DNA of 20,157 nt from Burkholderiales bacterium (GCA_027457185.1 DAIDTN010000023.1:1-20157); one strand, 5' to 3'. Counted from the first letter of the stretch, positions 1 through 9,044 are shown. Notes: generated by a model from the letters alone, not told the origin. A program made the numbers and translations.

Positions 1-863
1 AACCAGCGGTCGTAGCCGGCGAACCCGCCCCATGAGGCCTTGAGCTGCCGATACTCCGCGTCCATTTCGGCGAAACGCCGCGCCTTGCCCCGGCGCATTT
101 GCTCCGCGGGGATGTCCTGTCGGTAATACTGTCCGAGGATCCCCTGATACTTGAGGATCAGCGCGACGAAGTCTCGCCTCATCGCTTCCATGCGTGTGTA
201 AGTCGCGCGCTCGCGTTCATTCCCGTTTTGCGCGAGCCAACGCTGGACGCCGACCTGCTCCACCGTCACGGCGAAGGATTCGTTGAAACGCGTATCGTCT
301 TGTACGTAGAGCAGCTGATGCGCGAGTTCGTGGAAGATGAGGCGGGCGAGCTCGCTTTCCGGATACCGGATGAAAGTGCTGAGCACCGGATCGTCGAACC
401 AGCCCAGCGTCGAGTATGCGGGTACCCCGCCGACGAAGACGTCGTAGCCACGCTGGCGCAGCGCCGCCCCTTCGGCCTCGGCAGCGGCCGCGTTGAAGTA
501 ACCCCGGTAGCCGACGCAGCCGGCGAACAGGAAGCACGAGGTCACCGGCTTGATCGAGAATTCCGGCGCGGCGAACACATTCCAAACGACGTAGGGGCGC
601 CCCAGATCCGAATAGCGCTTGTAGCTGTCGTTGTCCGGCAGCGCGAGCTCGCGGCTGGCGAAACTGCGGATCTGCAACACCGCGCGCAGCTTGGCCTTGA
701 GCGGCACCGGAATAGCGTCGCTGCGCAGCTCCTGTTCTATCGGCGTGGCGCGGTGCAACACCTGCATTTCGCCACGCACTGCCTGCGAGTAGAAGCGCAG
801 CGTACCGCAGCCGCCGAGCAAGGGCGCGAACGCGGCGAGCAGCAGCAGCCGGCGCAGGCGCAT
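1..863 (-). CDS. Putative zinc aminopeptidase, lipoprotein (3' end cut by window edge)
   Basis: The frame is open from the ATG at 861-863 to the first base of the window, giving 287 codons with no stop, so the C-terminus is missing. The N-terminus is a lipoprotein signal: Arg-rich start, Leu/Ala-rich core and a lipobox LLGGC with the modified Cys at residue 19. HELAH at residues 178-182 is an HExxH zinc site, and a downstream NESFAVTVEQ segment (about residues 195-204) probably supplies the third, glutamate ligand, as in gluzincins. The overall pattern matches the COG4324/PF10023 putative aminopeptidases, whose substrate is poorly known. The start overlaps the stop of the upstream hydrolase by one base (TGATG), so the two are probably translationally coupled. 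It likely sits on a membrane facing the periplasm. Family confident; substrate unknown. Confidence 0.85.
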   Translation of the reverse strand, partial: MRLRRLLLLAAFAPLLGGCGTLRFYSQAVRGEMQVLHRATPIEQELRSDAIPVPLKAKLRAVLQIRSFASRELALPDNDSYKRYSDLGRPYVVWNVFAAPEFSIKPVTSCFLFAGCVGYRGYFNAAAAEAEGAALRQRGYDVFVGGVPAYSTLGWFDDPVLSTFIRYPESELARLIFHELAHQLLYVQDDTRFNESFAVTVEQVGVQRWLAQNGNERERATYTRMEAMRRDFVALILKYQGILGQYYRQDIPAEQMRRGKARRFAEMDAEYRQLKASWGGFAGYDRW

Positions 864-1570
864 CAGCGCTCCCTGCGCTCTTGATGTTTCAAGGCGCCAC
901 GGCCACCGTGGTCGAACGCGCCGCGTTCCTCGTGGTCGAACGCGCCGCGGTCGAGGAAAGCCGCGACCTCGCGCGCCGCGTGTGCGGAAGCCAGCATGCC
1001 GCTGTGGCTGAGCGGCAGGACCACGCGGTCGCGCATCCCCGCCGCCTCGGTCTCCTCCAGCCGCACCACGCCATCGTTGGTGCCCGGCAGGCGCATCAGC
1101 ATGCGTCCCAGTCCCCAACGACGGCTGCCGGCGATCACGCCCAGTTCGCACCGTGGCCGGAAGGTTTCAGGCAGACTGCGCCAGATGTCGCGGCTGGCGC
1201 CGAGCAGGTGTTTGCCCGCGAAGCGACCCTCCAGGCGCCGCCCCGCCATGCATGCGCGCACCGGCGTGCCCATCAGCACCACGCGGCCGATGCGCCGCTC
1301 GCCGTGATTCCTCAGACAGCGCAGGATCACCAGGCCGCCCATACTGTGGCCGCCCAGATGGATCACGGGCTCCGGCAGTTCGCCGATGCGGGCGGCGAGC
1401 CGGCGCGCGTGTTCGTCCAGGCTCTGCGCGGTCGACGCGTAGGCGAAGGTGCAGGCGGCATAGCCGCGGCGCGAGAGCCGCAGGCGCAAGCCCTGCATAA
1501 TCCAGCCGCCCATCCACAGCCCGTGCACCAGGATCACCGCCGCGCGCATGAAATTGCCCACCAGCAGCAT
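863..1570 (-). CDS. Alpha/beta hydrolase (serine esterase/lipase type)
   Basis: This 235-residue protein has the oxyanion-loop motif VILVHGLWMGG (residues 12-22) and the nucleophile elbow GHSMGG with Ser76. Likely partners in the triad are Asp166 (GTNDG) and His189 (LSHSGML), so the catalytic set looks complete. There is no clear signal peptide, so it is probably cytoplasmic. Met1 has an AGGA about nine bases upstream; Met8 directly before the first beta strand is the other possible start. The C-terminus is odd: residues 208-231 are three tandem 8-residue units (RGAFDHEE, RGAFDHGG, RGALKHQE) after the end of the fold. The stop shares a base with the start of the aminopeptidase gene. The substrate cannot be predicted; annotations such as PGAP1-like or triacylglycerol lipase-like hydrolase would all be compatible. 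Confidence 0.85.
   Translation of the reverse strand: MLLVGNFMRAAVILVHGLWMGGWIMQGLRLRLSRRGYAACTFAYASTAQSLDEHARRLAARIGELPEPVIHLGGHSMGGLVILRCLRNHGERRIGRVVLMGTPVRACMAGRRLEGRFAGKHLLGASRDIWRSLPETFRPRCELGVIAGSRRWGLGRMLMRLPGTNDGVVRLEETEAAGMRDRVVLPLSHSGMLASAHAAREVAAFLDRGAFDHEERGAFDHGGRGALKHQERRER
878..949 (-). repeat. Three tandem 24-bp units in the hydrolase C-terminus
   Basis: An 18-base block, gtggtcgaacgcgccgcg on the plus strand, occurs at 908-925 and again at 932-949, exactly 24 bases apart. A third, diverged unit precedes them at 878-901. In frame they encode RGAFDHEE, RGAFDHGG and RGALKHQE. The repeat is in phase with the codons, so copy-number change would add or remove eight residues without shifting the frame. 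Confidence 0.8.
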
Positions 1571-1630
1571 CGGTCAAAGTCCTGGAGAGCAAGGCCCGGC
1601 GCCGCTACCGAAGCCGTCGCCCCGGACACC

Positions 1631-2329
1631 CTAGTCGAGAACTTCAATCGTACCGCCCACCGTGACCGTGACCACGCTTACGCCGCCGTCGAAATTGGGT
1701 GCGGCAACCTCCGGCGCCCCGGCGGCCATGACGCGCGCGACGGCGAAACGCGGCGGCGGCGCGCTATAGCCGGTATTCACGTTCAGGCGCTGGATCTTGT
1801 AGCTGCGGCCGGCAAGCGCGCCGCGGACGATCTCCGCGCGCGCCTTGAACGCGGCTATGGCCGCAGCGATCAATTCGTTCTCCGCGTGCCGGCGCGCCTG
1901 CGGTGAAACGGAAAAAGCGATATTGCCGAGCTGCATGCCCGACTGCAGCTTGCCGATCAGACGCGATGCCGCTTCGAAATCCTTGCTCTCGAGACGAACC
2001 TCGGCGCGAGCGCGCCAGCCCTGCAGCACATTGCCCTTGGCGTACACCGGATAGGTCTGGTTGTTGCCCGATCGTACACGCACGCTGCTGTACTCTCGCG
2101 CCACTCGCAGCGCTTCGTTGGCAGCCTTGTTGACGGCAGCGGCGAGCGCCGCCGCATTCGCGTCGTTCAATTCCACATAGAGGCTCGCCGTCACCGTGTC
2201 GTTCGGCAGCTCGCGCTGCGCCTCAGCCTGCAACTCGACCACGTTGTAGCGCGGCGCCGGTTCCGCCGCGAGCGCAGCGCCGGCCAGTGCCAGCGATGCC
2301 GCGAGAAAAAAACATTTCAAAGCGCCCAT
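1631..2329 (-). CDS. SIMPL-domain (DUF541) secreted protein
   Basis: The 232-residue product starts with a Sec signal peptide (GALKCFFLAASLALAGAALA, cleavage after about residue 21 or 22), so it is expected in the periplasm. The mature part fits the SIMPL/DUF541 family (Oxidative_stress-type proteins such as E. coli YggE): an early VELQAEAQRELPNDT strand, an Ala-rich helix (about 60-75), RSGNNQTYPVY, the ARAEVRLESKDFEAA segment, and a C-terminal SVVTVTVGGTIEV strand. Members are linked to oxidative stress or envelope functions, but no biochemical activity is established. The start is supported by GAGG five bases before the ATG. It lies upstream of, and in the same direction as, the hydrolase and aminopeptidase genes, about 60 bases away, so one transcript is plausible. 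It ends with TAG. Confidence 0.88.
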   Translation of the reverse strand: MGALKCFFLAASLALAGAALAAEPAPRYNVVELQAEAQRELPNDTVTASLYVELNDANAAALAAAVNKAANEALRVAREYSSVRVRSGNNQTYPVYAKGNVLQGWRARAEVRLESKDFEAASRLIGKLQSGMQLGNIAFSVSPQARRHAENELIAAAIAAFKARAEIVRGALAGRSYKIQRLNVNTGYSAPPPRFAVARVMAAGAPEVAAPNFDGGVSVVTVTVGGTIEVLD

Positions 2330-2358
2330 GATTACCTCAACGAAGGACGGGAAGTGTG

Positions 2359-2364
2359 AGTATA
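2359..2364 (-). promoter_or_regulatory. Possible -10 box for the SIMPL gene
   Basis: TATACT on the minus strand lies about 30 bases before the SIMPL start codon. No good -35 hexamer is seen at the usual distance. It faces away from another TATACT on the plus strand at 2402-2407, so this gap may hold back-to-back promoters. Confidence 0.25.
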
Positions 2365-2401
2365 GCCGCTACCACCGCGATGGCGTCCGCGGCACTTGGT
2401 G

Positions 2402-2407
2402 TATACT
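2402..2407 (+). promoter_or_regulatory. Possible -10 box for the flavoprotein transcript
   Basis: TATACT lies 84 bases before the mini-ORF start and 153 before the flavoprotein start. No clear TTGACA-like -35 was found 16-18 bases upstream. A short perfect inverted repeat, GTCCG-CAA-CGGAC, lies in the leader at about 2453-2465, between this box and the mini-ORF. Confidence 0.3.
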
Positions 2408-2490
2408 TTCGGCAGAGATAATCAACGCATGTGTGCCGCCTACGGGCCCTCAGTCCGCAACGGACATCCGCACTGTTTGAGGAGATCGAG

Positions 2491-2538
2491 ATGAAGAAGT
2501 TCATCCAGGCGCCGGGCGGCGCCGCGGTGCCCGCATGA
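2491..2538 (+). CDS. 15-codon mini-ORF, possible leader peptide
   Basis: The peptide MKKFIQAPGGAAVPA is preceded by GAGGAG at a good spacing for a ribosome binding site and starts ATGAAGAAG, a typical efficient initiation region. It ends at TGA 21 bases before the flavoprotein ATG and is in the same reading frame as that gene; the intervening in-frame codons read AQRRAPA. The flavoprotein start itself has no recognisable Shine-Dalgarno sequence, so translation of this mini-ORF may deliver ribosomes to it. Alternatives are a nonsense mutation in an N-terminal extension, or chance. I do not recognise the peptide. Confidence 0.4.
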   Translation: MKKFIQAPGGAAVPA

Positions 2539-2559
2539 GCCCAGCGGCGCGCCCCGGCC

Positions 2560-4269
2560 ATGCGTGAACTCAGCACCGACATCCTGATCCTCGGCTCCGG
2601 CGGCGCGGGCCTGTTCGCCGCGCTGCACGCGCATCAGGCCGCGCCGGAGCTGTCGATCACCGTCGCGGTCAAGGGCCTGCTCGGAAAATGCGGCTGTACG
2701 CGCATGGTGCAGGGCGGCTACAACGTCGCGCTTGCCGTCGGCGATTCGGTCGAGCGCCACTTCATGGACACCATCGAGGGCGGCAAGTGGCTGCCCGATC
2801 AGGATCTCGCCTGGAAGCTGGTAACCCTGGCGGTGGAGCGCATCCACGAGCTGGAAAACGAACTCGGCTGTTTTTTCGACCGCAATCCGGACGGCAGCAT
2901 CCACCAGAAAGCCTTCGCCGGACAAACCTTCGATCGCACCGTGCACAAGGGCGACCTCACCGGCATCGAGATCATCAACCGCCTGGCCGAGCAGGTATGG
3001 GCGCGCAAGATCAACCGGCTGGAGGAGCATCGTGCGGTGGCGCTGATCAAGGCGAAGAACGGCGACGCGCTCGCCGGCGTGCTGATGATCGACATGCGCA
3101 CGGGTGAATTCTGCTTCGTCAAAGCCAAGGCCGTGCTGCTCGGCACCGGCGGCGGACCGACCATGTACAAGTACCACACGCCTTCGGGCGACAAGAGCTG
3201 CGACGGCCTCGCAATGGCCCTGCGCGCGGGCCTGACGCTGCGCGACATGGAGATGGTGCAGTTTCATCCCACCGGGCTGCTGGCGGGGACGCACACGCGC
3301 ATGACCGGCACCGTGCTGGAAGAGGGGCTGCGCGGCTCCGGCGGTTATCTCTTGAACGGCGCGGGCGAGCGCTTCATGGGCAACTACGACGACAAGCTCG
3401 AGCGCGCCACGCGCGACGTCGTTTCGCGCGGCATCTATGCCGAAATGCGCGCGGGCCGCACCACGCCTAACGGCGGCGTGCACATCAGCATGGCGCATCT
3501 GGGCCGCGAGAATGTGGTGAAGCAGTTCAAAGGCATGGTCGAGCGTTGTGCCGACAGCGGTTTCGACCTCGCCGGCGGTCTGGTCGAAGTGGTGCCGACC
3601 GCGCATTACATGATGGGCGGGGTCGTATTCGGGTCGGATTGCTCCACTGCCCTGGCCGGCCTGTTCGCCGCGGGCGAAGACACCGGCGGCGTGCACGGCG
3701 CCAACCGCCTCGGCGGCAACTGCGTGGCCAACTCAACCGTCTACGGCGGCGTCGCGGGCGAGGAGATGGCGGCCTGGGTGAAGGCGCAGGGCGTGCTGCA
3801 TGAACCCGATGGCGAAGCGATCGCGGCAGCCGAAGCGGCCTGCCGCGCGCCACTGGGCCGGCCGGCGGGAGACATCGAAGGCGTACGCCAGGATCTGTAT
3901 GATTTGATGTGGGACGACGTCGGCATCGTGCGCGACGCCAAGGGTCTGGCGCGCGCGCGCAGCGAACTCGCCGGACTGCAGGCGCGCCTGCATGCGACCG
4001 GCGTCGATGCGAGCGATCTGCGCTACAACCTCGGCTGGCACGACTGGATGAATCTGAACAACCTGATCCTGGTAAGCCGCGCTATCTGCGAGGCGGCGCT
4101 GGTGCGCGAGAACTCGCGCGGCGCGCATTATCGCGAGGATTTCCCCGACGCGGGCGATCTTGCGACTTCGACCTACAGCCTGGTGCGGACCGCCGGCGAA
4201 GATTTCCACGTCAGCCGCGAGCCGGTGAATTTCACGCGGGTGCGGCCGGGCGAAAGCCTGCTCGACTAA
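2560..4269 (+). CDS. FAD-dependent fumarate reductase/succinate dehydrogenase-type flavoprotein
   Basis: This 569-residue protein has the full flavoprotein layout: dinucleotide fold GSGGAG (12-17), QGG loop (51-53), AVLLGTGGG (191-199) and the C-terminal FAD-contact segment GVHGANRLGGN (377-387). Expected catalytic residues of the SdhA/FrdA family are present: His236 (FHPTG), Arg285 (RDVVSR), His349 (TAHYMMGG) and Arg383 (GANRLGG). The position that carries the covalent FAD histidine in SdhA/FrdA appears to be Cys46 (GCTR), so FAD is probably bound non-covalently, as in L-aspartate oxidase. No iron-sulfur or membrane-anchor subunit lies nearby and there is no signal peptide. The direct electron partner and substrate are therefore unknown. 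The start lacks a Shine-Dalgarno sequence; see the mini-ORF just upstream. Fumarate, succinate, aspartate or another dicarboxylate are all possible substrates. Confidence 0.85.
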   Translation: MRELSTDILILGSGGAGLFAALHAHQAAPELSITVAVKGLLGKCGCTRMVQGGYNVALAVGDSVERHFMDTIEGGKWLPDQDLAWKLVTLAVERIHELENELGCFFDRNPDGSIHQKAFAGQTFDRTVHKGDLTGIEIINRLAEQVWARKINRLEEHRAVALIKAKNGDALAGVLMIDMRTGEFCFVKAKAVLLGTGGGPTMYKYHTPSGDKSCDGLAMALRAGLTLRDMEMVQFHPTGLLAGTHTRMTGTVLEEGLRGSGGYLLNGAGERFMGNYDDKLERATRDVVSRGIYAEMRAGRTTPNGGVHISMAHLGRENVVKQFKGMVERCADSGFDLAGGLVEVVPTAHYMMGGVVFGSDCSTALAGLFAAGEDTGGVHGANRLGGNCVANSTVYGGVAGEEMAAWVKAQGVLHEPDGEAIAAAEAACRAPLGRPAGDIEGVRQDLYDLMWDDVGIVRDAKGLARARSELAGLQARLHATGVDASDLRYNLGWHDWMNLNNLILVSRAICEAALVRENSRGAHYREDFPDAGDLATSTYSLVRTAGEDFHVSREPVNFTRVRPGESLLD

Positions 4270-4281
4270 CAGCGCGGCTCC

Positions 4282-4353
4282 TGTGGGAGGCCCGCCCTCG
4301 AGCCGATGACACCTCGCTTTGGCACTGATCGCGGCGGGGGCGCCGCTCCCACA
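4282..4353 (+). repeat. Paired REP-like palindromes (REPIN/BIME type), copy A
   Basis: The first arm starts TGTGGGAGGCCCGCCCTCG at 4282. The second is its inverted relative, ending CGCCGCTCCCACA at 4353. Each arm folds by itself; the second contains GCGGCG-GGGG-CGCCGC. A further CCCTCCTACAA follows at about 4357-4366. The element lies between the convergent ends of the flavoprotein and bipA genes. The same arm sequences recur at 15629-15715, so this is a dispersed family and not a single terminator. No T-run follows. Confidence 0.8.
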
Positions 4354-4379
4354 ACCCCCTCCTACAACACCAATGAATC

Positions 4380-4475
4380 CTACGCCGCGGCCTGGGTGCG
4401 CGAGGCGCGCTTGCGGTCGTGCTCTTTCAGGTAGCGCTTGCGCAACCGGATCGATTTCGGGGTGATTTCGACGAG
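4380..4475 (-). pseudogene. typA: Stranded C-terminal codons of bipA beyond an in-frame TAG
   Basis: Directly after the TAG at 4476-4478, and in the same frame, come 31 sense codons and a second TAG at 4380-4382. They begin LVEITPKSIRLRKRYLKEH and end RASRTQAAA, which is the ordinary basic C-terminal tail of BipA/TypA proteins. In relatives a glutamate sits where the TAG is (the DDELVE context), so one base change, GAG to TAG, would explain it. No start codon or ribosome binding site would allow this piece to be made alone. Confidence 0.85.
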
Positions 4476-6236
<1,761 letters not shown>

Positions 6237-6262
6237 GGGAAGCAGTCTAAAGAGAATCGCAG

Positions 6263-6285
6263 CTCGTGTCGCGAACCGGCACGAG
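6263..6285. promoter_or_regulatory. Inverted repeat in the bipA leader
   Basis: CTCGTG and CACGAG flank an 11-base spacer, forming a 6-bp dyad 27-49 bases before the bipA start. It could be an operator or a 5' leader hairpin; nothing identifies a binding protein, and a repeat of this length can occur by chance. Confidence 0.2.
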
Positions 6286-6433
6286 AGCAAATCACATCTT
6301 GCCCCCGCCTGATCTTGCTCGAACCTAGGTTGAAATACCTGGACCAGCGCTGCCGCTACGCGGCTTTGGAAGGCCAGAAAATTCAATATGTTAGCATGTT
6401 TGTGCGGATTGGCCCAGTTTCCAGGCTTGCTTG

Positions 6434-6439
6434 TATAAT
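6434..6439 (+). promoter_or_regulatory. Likely -10 box upstream of ogt
   Basis: A perfect TATAAT lies 62 bases before the ogt ATG. The nearest -35-like hexamer, TTGGCC at 6409-6414, has a long 19-base spacer, so the match is incomplete. The bipA-ogt gap (6237-6501) is clearly more AT-rich near 6390-6500 than its surroundings, which fits a promoter region. Confidence 0.35.
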
Positions 6440-6501
6440 CGTTCGTCCTTACGGCAGCACCGGTGTGCGATTTATCATATAACAATCATATAGTTACAAT
6501 C

Positions 6502-6984
6502 ATGAAACCAAGCGTGTCAAACTTTCAGGCCAAACTTGACACACCGTTCGCCCTGGTCGGAATACGCACCGAGGGCGACGCACTGGCGGAAATCGTGTAT
6601 CTGCCCCGAAACGCGGGTAGCCTCGCGCCCGCCAACGCGCTTGCCGAACGCGCTTGCGTACAGATCGATAAATATGCCGCCGACCCAGGCTACCGTTTCA
6701 AGCTGCCGCTGAAGCAAGTCGGCACCGCCTTCCAGCGCCGTGTGTGGGACCAAATCGCGGCGATTCCCTGCGGCGAAACCAGGACCTATGGCGATATCGC
6801 GCGCTTGCTGAAGAGTGCGCCGCGTGCCGTCGGCCAGGCCTGCGGCACGAATTATTTTCCGCTGGTGATTCCCTGCCATCGGGTAGTCGCGGCTGGTGGC
6901 CTGGGGGGCTTCGCCCATGCGAGCGGCGGCTATCTGCTCGAAGTCAAGCGCCGGCTGCTGCACCACGAAATACGTGCGGACTGA
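6502..6984 (+). CDS. ogt: Methylated-DNA--protein-cysteine methyltransferase
   Basis: The 160-residue protein removes alkyl groups from O6-alkylguanine (and O4-alkylthymine) by irreversible transfer to a cysteine. The acceptor is Cys125 in IPCHRVV (123-129). The DNA-binding helix-turn-helix region is seen in FQRRVWDQIAAIPCGETRTYGDIA (given here in part: VWDQIAAIPCGETRTYGDIA), with the arginine finger at Arg108 in PRAVGQACGTN and the conserved Asn117. It has only the N-terminal ribonuclease-like domain and the methyltransferase domain, without the Ada regulatory domain, so it is Ogt-type. I chose the ATG at 6502; a GTG at 6463 would add 13 residues. It is followed after 62 bases by xerD on the same strand, a common pairing in Betaproteobacteria. 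Confidence 0.93.
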   Translation: MKPSVSNFQAKLDTPFALVGIRTEGDALAEIVYLPRNAGSLAPANALAERACVQIDKYAADPGYRFKLPLKQVGTAFQRRVWDQIAAIPCGETRTYGDIARLLKSAPRAVGQACGTNYFPLVIPCHRVVAAGGLGGFAHASGGYLLEVKRRLLHHEIRAD

Positions 6985-7046
6985 AAAGCACGGGGTAGCG
7001 CCCTGACTGTGTTCCACTACGACGCCCGTCGCACGACGCAAGCACG

Positions 7047-7949
7047 ATGATAGACGGCGACTCCGCATTGCTGGACGAGTTCAGCGACCATCTCTGGCTG
7101 GAGGACGGCCTGTCGAAAAACACGCTCGAAGCCTACCGGCGCGATCTCACCCTGTTCGGCGACTGGCTGGCGCGCGAGCGCGCGCGCGGGCTGCTCGAGA
7201 CGCGCGAGGAAGACCTGTCGGCGTATTTCGCCTTCCGCTATACCCAGGCGAGGCTGCGCGCAAGTTCGCAGGCGCGGCTGCATTCCAGCCTCAAGCGCTT
7301 TTTTCAGTACGCCTTGCGCGAGAACAAGATCGTGGCCGATCCCACGCTCAGGCTGGACACGCCGAAAAAACCGCAGCGCTTTCCCAAGTCGCTCACCGAA
7401 GCGGATGTGGAGGCGCTGCTCGCCGCGCCGGATGGGGAGGCCGCCCTGGGCCTGCGCGACCGCGCCATGCTGGAGATGCTCTACGCCACCGGCTTGCGCG
7501 TGTCCGAGCTGGTGGCGCTGAAGCTTGTCGAGATCAATCAGGACATGGGCGTGGTGCGCGTGTTCGGCAAGGGAGGCAAGGAACGCATGGTGCCGATGGG
7601 CGAGGAAGCATCGGCCTGGCTCACGCGCTACCTGAAGGATGGGCGGCCGCAGCTGCTGCGGCGTGCGCAGTCCGACGCGGCGTTCGTCACCGCGCGCGGC
7701 GCGGCGATGACGCGCCAGGCCTTCTGGTATCTGATCAAGAAGCACGCGCGCGCGGCGGTTCCGGGCAAACCGATGTCGCCGCACACGCTGCGCCACGCCT
7801 TCGCCACCCACCTCCTGAACCACGGCGCCGACCTGCGCGTGGTGCAGATGCTGCTCGGCCATGCCGATATTTCGACCACGCAGATTTACACCCATGTCGC
7901 GCGCGAACGCATGAAGCTGCTGCATCAGAAACACCATCCGCGCGGGTAG
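7047..7949 (+). CDS. xerD: Tyrosine recombinase XerD (chromosome dimer resolution)
   Basis: The protein has 300 residues, typical of Xer recombinases. The SAM-like N-terminal DNA-binding domain covers about residues 5-92 (LSKNTLEAYRRDL at 22-34), and the catalytic domain about 110-300. The full R-K-H-R-H-Y set is present: Arg151 (ATGLRVSE), Lys175 (FGKGGKE), His246 and Arg249 (SPHTLRH), His272 (LLGHADIS) and nucleophile Tyr281 (IYTHVA). The C-terminus LLHQKHHPRG is typical of XerD rather than XerC. With XerC and FtsK it resolves chromosome dimers at dif near the terminus. It ends in a genuine TAG. The gene is a stand-alone housekeeping recombinase, with no phage or transposon genes beside it. 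Confidence 0.93.
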   Translation: MIDGDSALLDEFSDHLWLEDGLSKNTLEAYRRDLTLFGDWLARERARGLLETREEDLSAYFAFRYTQARLRASSQARLHSSLKRFFQYALRENKIVADPTLRLDTPKKPQRFPKSLTEADVEALLAAPDGEAALGLRDRAMLEMLYATGLRVSELVALKLVEINQDMGVVRVFGKGGKERMVPMGEEASAWLTRYLKDGRPQLLRRAQSDAAFVTARGAAMTRQAFWYLIKKHARAAVPGKPMSPHTLRHAFATHLLNHGADLRVVQMLLGHADISTTQIYTHVARERMKLLHQKHHPRG

Positions 7950-7989
7950 ATACGGCGGCACGCAAGCAAGCCCGACTATTCCAGATCGC

Positions 7990-8346
7990 CTACTTTTCTT
8001 TGCTGCGCTCGATGACCACGCCGACGCGCCGCGCGTCGCGCTGGGCGCCGATTTTGGCGATGCTGACGCGCACCCACGGAGCATGAAACTCCCCGAGCAG
8101 GATTTGCGCTACACGCTCGGCCAGGTTTTCCACCAAGCCGTAGTGCTGCTCGACCAGGACGGCGCGGATGCGCTCGATCACCACCGCGTAATCGATGGTA
8201 TCTGCGACCTTGCCGCTATCGAATACGCGGTCGTCGGGCAAGGCGATGTCCAGATCCAGTTCCACACTCTGGGTAATGGTTTTCTCGCGCTTGTAGATGC
8301 CGATGCGCGCATCCAGCCTTATTTCGCGCAGAAATATGATGTCCAT
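7990..8346 (-). CDS. folB: Dihydroneopterin aldolase
   Basis: The 118-residue protein belongs to the FolB family, which converts 7,8-dihydroneopterin to 6-hydroxymethyl-dihydropterin and glycolaldehyde in folate synthesis. The family start MDIIFLREIRLDARIGIYKRE is seen (first part MDIIFLREIRLDARIG), with Tyr53 in IDYAVV, Glu73 in VENLAE and the catalytic Lys98 in IAKIGA. Length is normal; the active form is an octamer in related enzymes. It is transcribed divergently from plsY across an 80-base gap, an arrangement frequent in Proteobacteria. No clear Shine-Dalgarno sequence precedes the ATG. It converges on xerD with a 40-base gap and ends in TAG. Confidence 0.93.
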   Translation of the reverse strand: MDIIFLREIRLDARIGIYKREKTITQSVELDLDIALPDDRVFDSGKVADTIDYAVVIERIRAVLVEQHYGLVENLAERVAQILLGEFHAPWVRVSIAKIGAQRDARRVGVVIERSKEK

Positions 8347-8372
8347 GTCGAAGAATTGGGAGCGGGGCTAGG

Positions 8373-8390
8373 GCGGGAATCGGTTCCCGC
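8373..8390. promoter_or_regulatory. Perfect 7-bp inverted repeat between folB and plsY
   Basis: GCGGGAA-TCGG-TTCCCGC is a perfect dyad, and a TAAAAT (8392-8397) that could be a plsY -10 follows two bases later. It could be an operator overlapping the promoter or a small hairpin in the leader. No matching -35 hexamer was found. Confidence 0.3.
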
Positions 8391-8426
8391 GTAAAATGGG
8401 CAGCACATTCTAACAGGCGGTCTCAG

Positions 8427-9044
8427 ATGGCGACCATAGTCTTCGCAATTGCGGCTTATCTCATCGGCTCGCTTTCCTTCGCCGTAATCGTGAGCCGCAT
8501 GTTCGGGTTGCCCGACCCGCACAGCTACGGCTCGGGCAACCCGGGGGCGACCAACGTGCTGCGCACCGGCAGGAAACTGGCCGCGGCGCTGACCCTCGCG
8601 GGCGACACCGCCAAAGGTGCGCTGGCGGTAATCCTGGCCAGGCATTTCGCCGCGTACTATGGCGTGGGCGTGGCCGGCATTTCCCTGGTCGCGCTGGCGG
8701 TGTTCCTCGGCCATGTGTATCCGCTGTTTTTCCGTTTCAAAGGCGGCAAAGGCGTCGCGACCGCGCTTGGCATCCTGTGCGCCCTGAACCTCTGGCTCGG
8801 CCTGGCGACACTCGCAAGCTGGCTGGTAGTCGTGCTGTTTTTTCGCATGGTATCGCTGGCATCCATCATCGCTGCCGTGTTCGCGCCGTTCTACACCGCC
8901 TGGCTGTTCGGCACGGCGAGTCCGCTGCTCCCGGGCGTGCTGGCGATCGCGCTGTTGCTCGTCTACAGGCACAAGGAAAACATCCGGCGCCTGCTCGCGG
9001 GCAAGGAGAGCCGCATCGGCGCGAACAAGCCGGGTTCGGCGTGA
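8427..9044 (+). CDS. plsY: Acyl-phosphate glycerol-3-phosphate acyltransferase
   Basis: PlsY moves an acyl group from acyl-phosphate to glycerol-3-phosphate, the first membrane step of phospholipid synthesis. The 205-residue, strongly hydrophobic protein has the three conserved cytoplasmic motifs: GSGNPGATN (35-43), GHVYP...KGGKG (95-109) and the late YRHKENIRRLL segment. About five membrane segments are apparent. Length is typical. The stop codon overlaps the GTG start of the next gene (GTGA), so the two are probably translationally coupled. The neighbour folB is divergent. Confidence 0.95.
   Translation: MATIVFAIAAYLIGSLSFAVIVSRMFGLPDPHSYGSGNPGATNVLRTGRKLAAALTLAGDTAKGALAVILARHFAAYYGVGVAGISLVALAVFLGHVYPLFFRFKGGKGVATALGILCALNLWLGLATLASWLVVVLFFRMVSLASIIAAVFAPFYTAWLFGTASPLLPGVLAIALLLVYRHKENIRRLLAGKESRIGANKPGSA

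Noticed and set aside
2440..3696. Minus-strand open frame across the flavoprotein gene
   Set aside because: Shadow of a clear flavoprotein gene; Ala/His/Gln-rich composition without motifs.
4282..4353. Bidirectional intrinsic terminator between the flavoprotein and bipA
   Set aside because: There are strong hairpins but no T-run on either side, and the same arms recur elsewhere, so a repeat family explains it better.
7047..7949. Tyrosine recombinase as a sign of a phage or genomic island
   Set aside because: The protein is XerD by length, motifs and C-terminus, beside ogt; there are no att repeats, phage or transposon genes around it.
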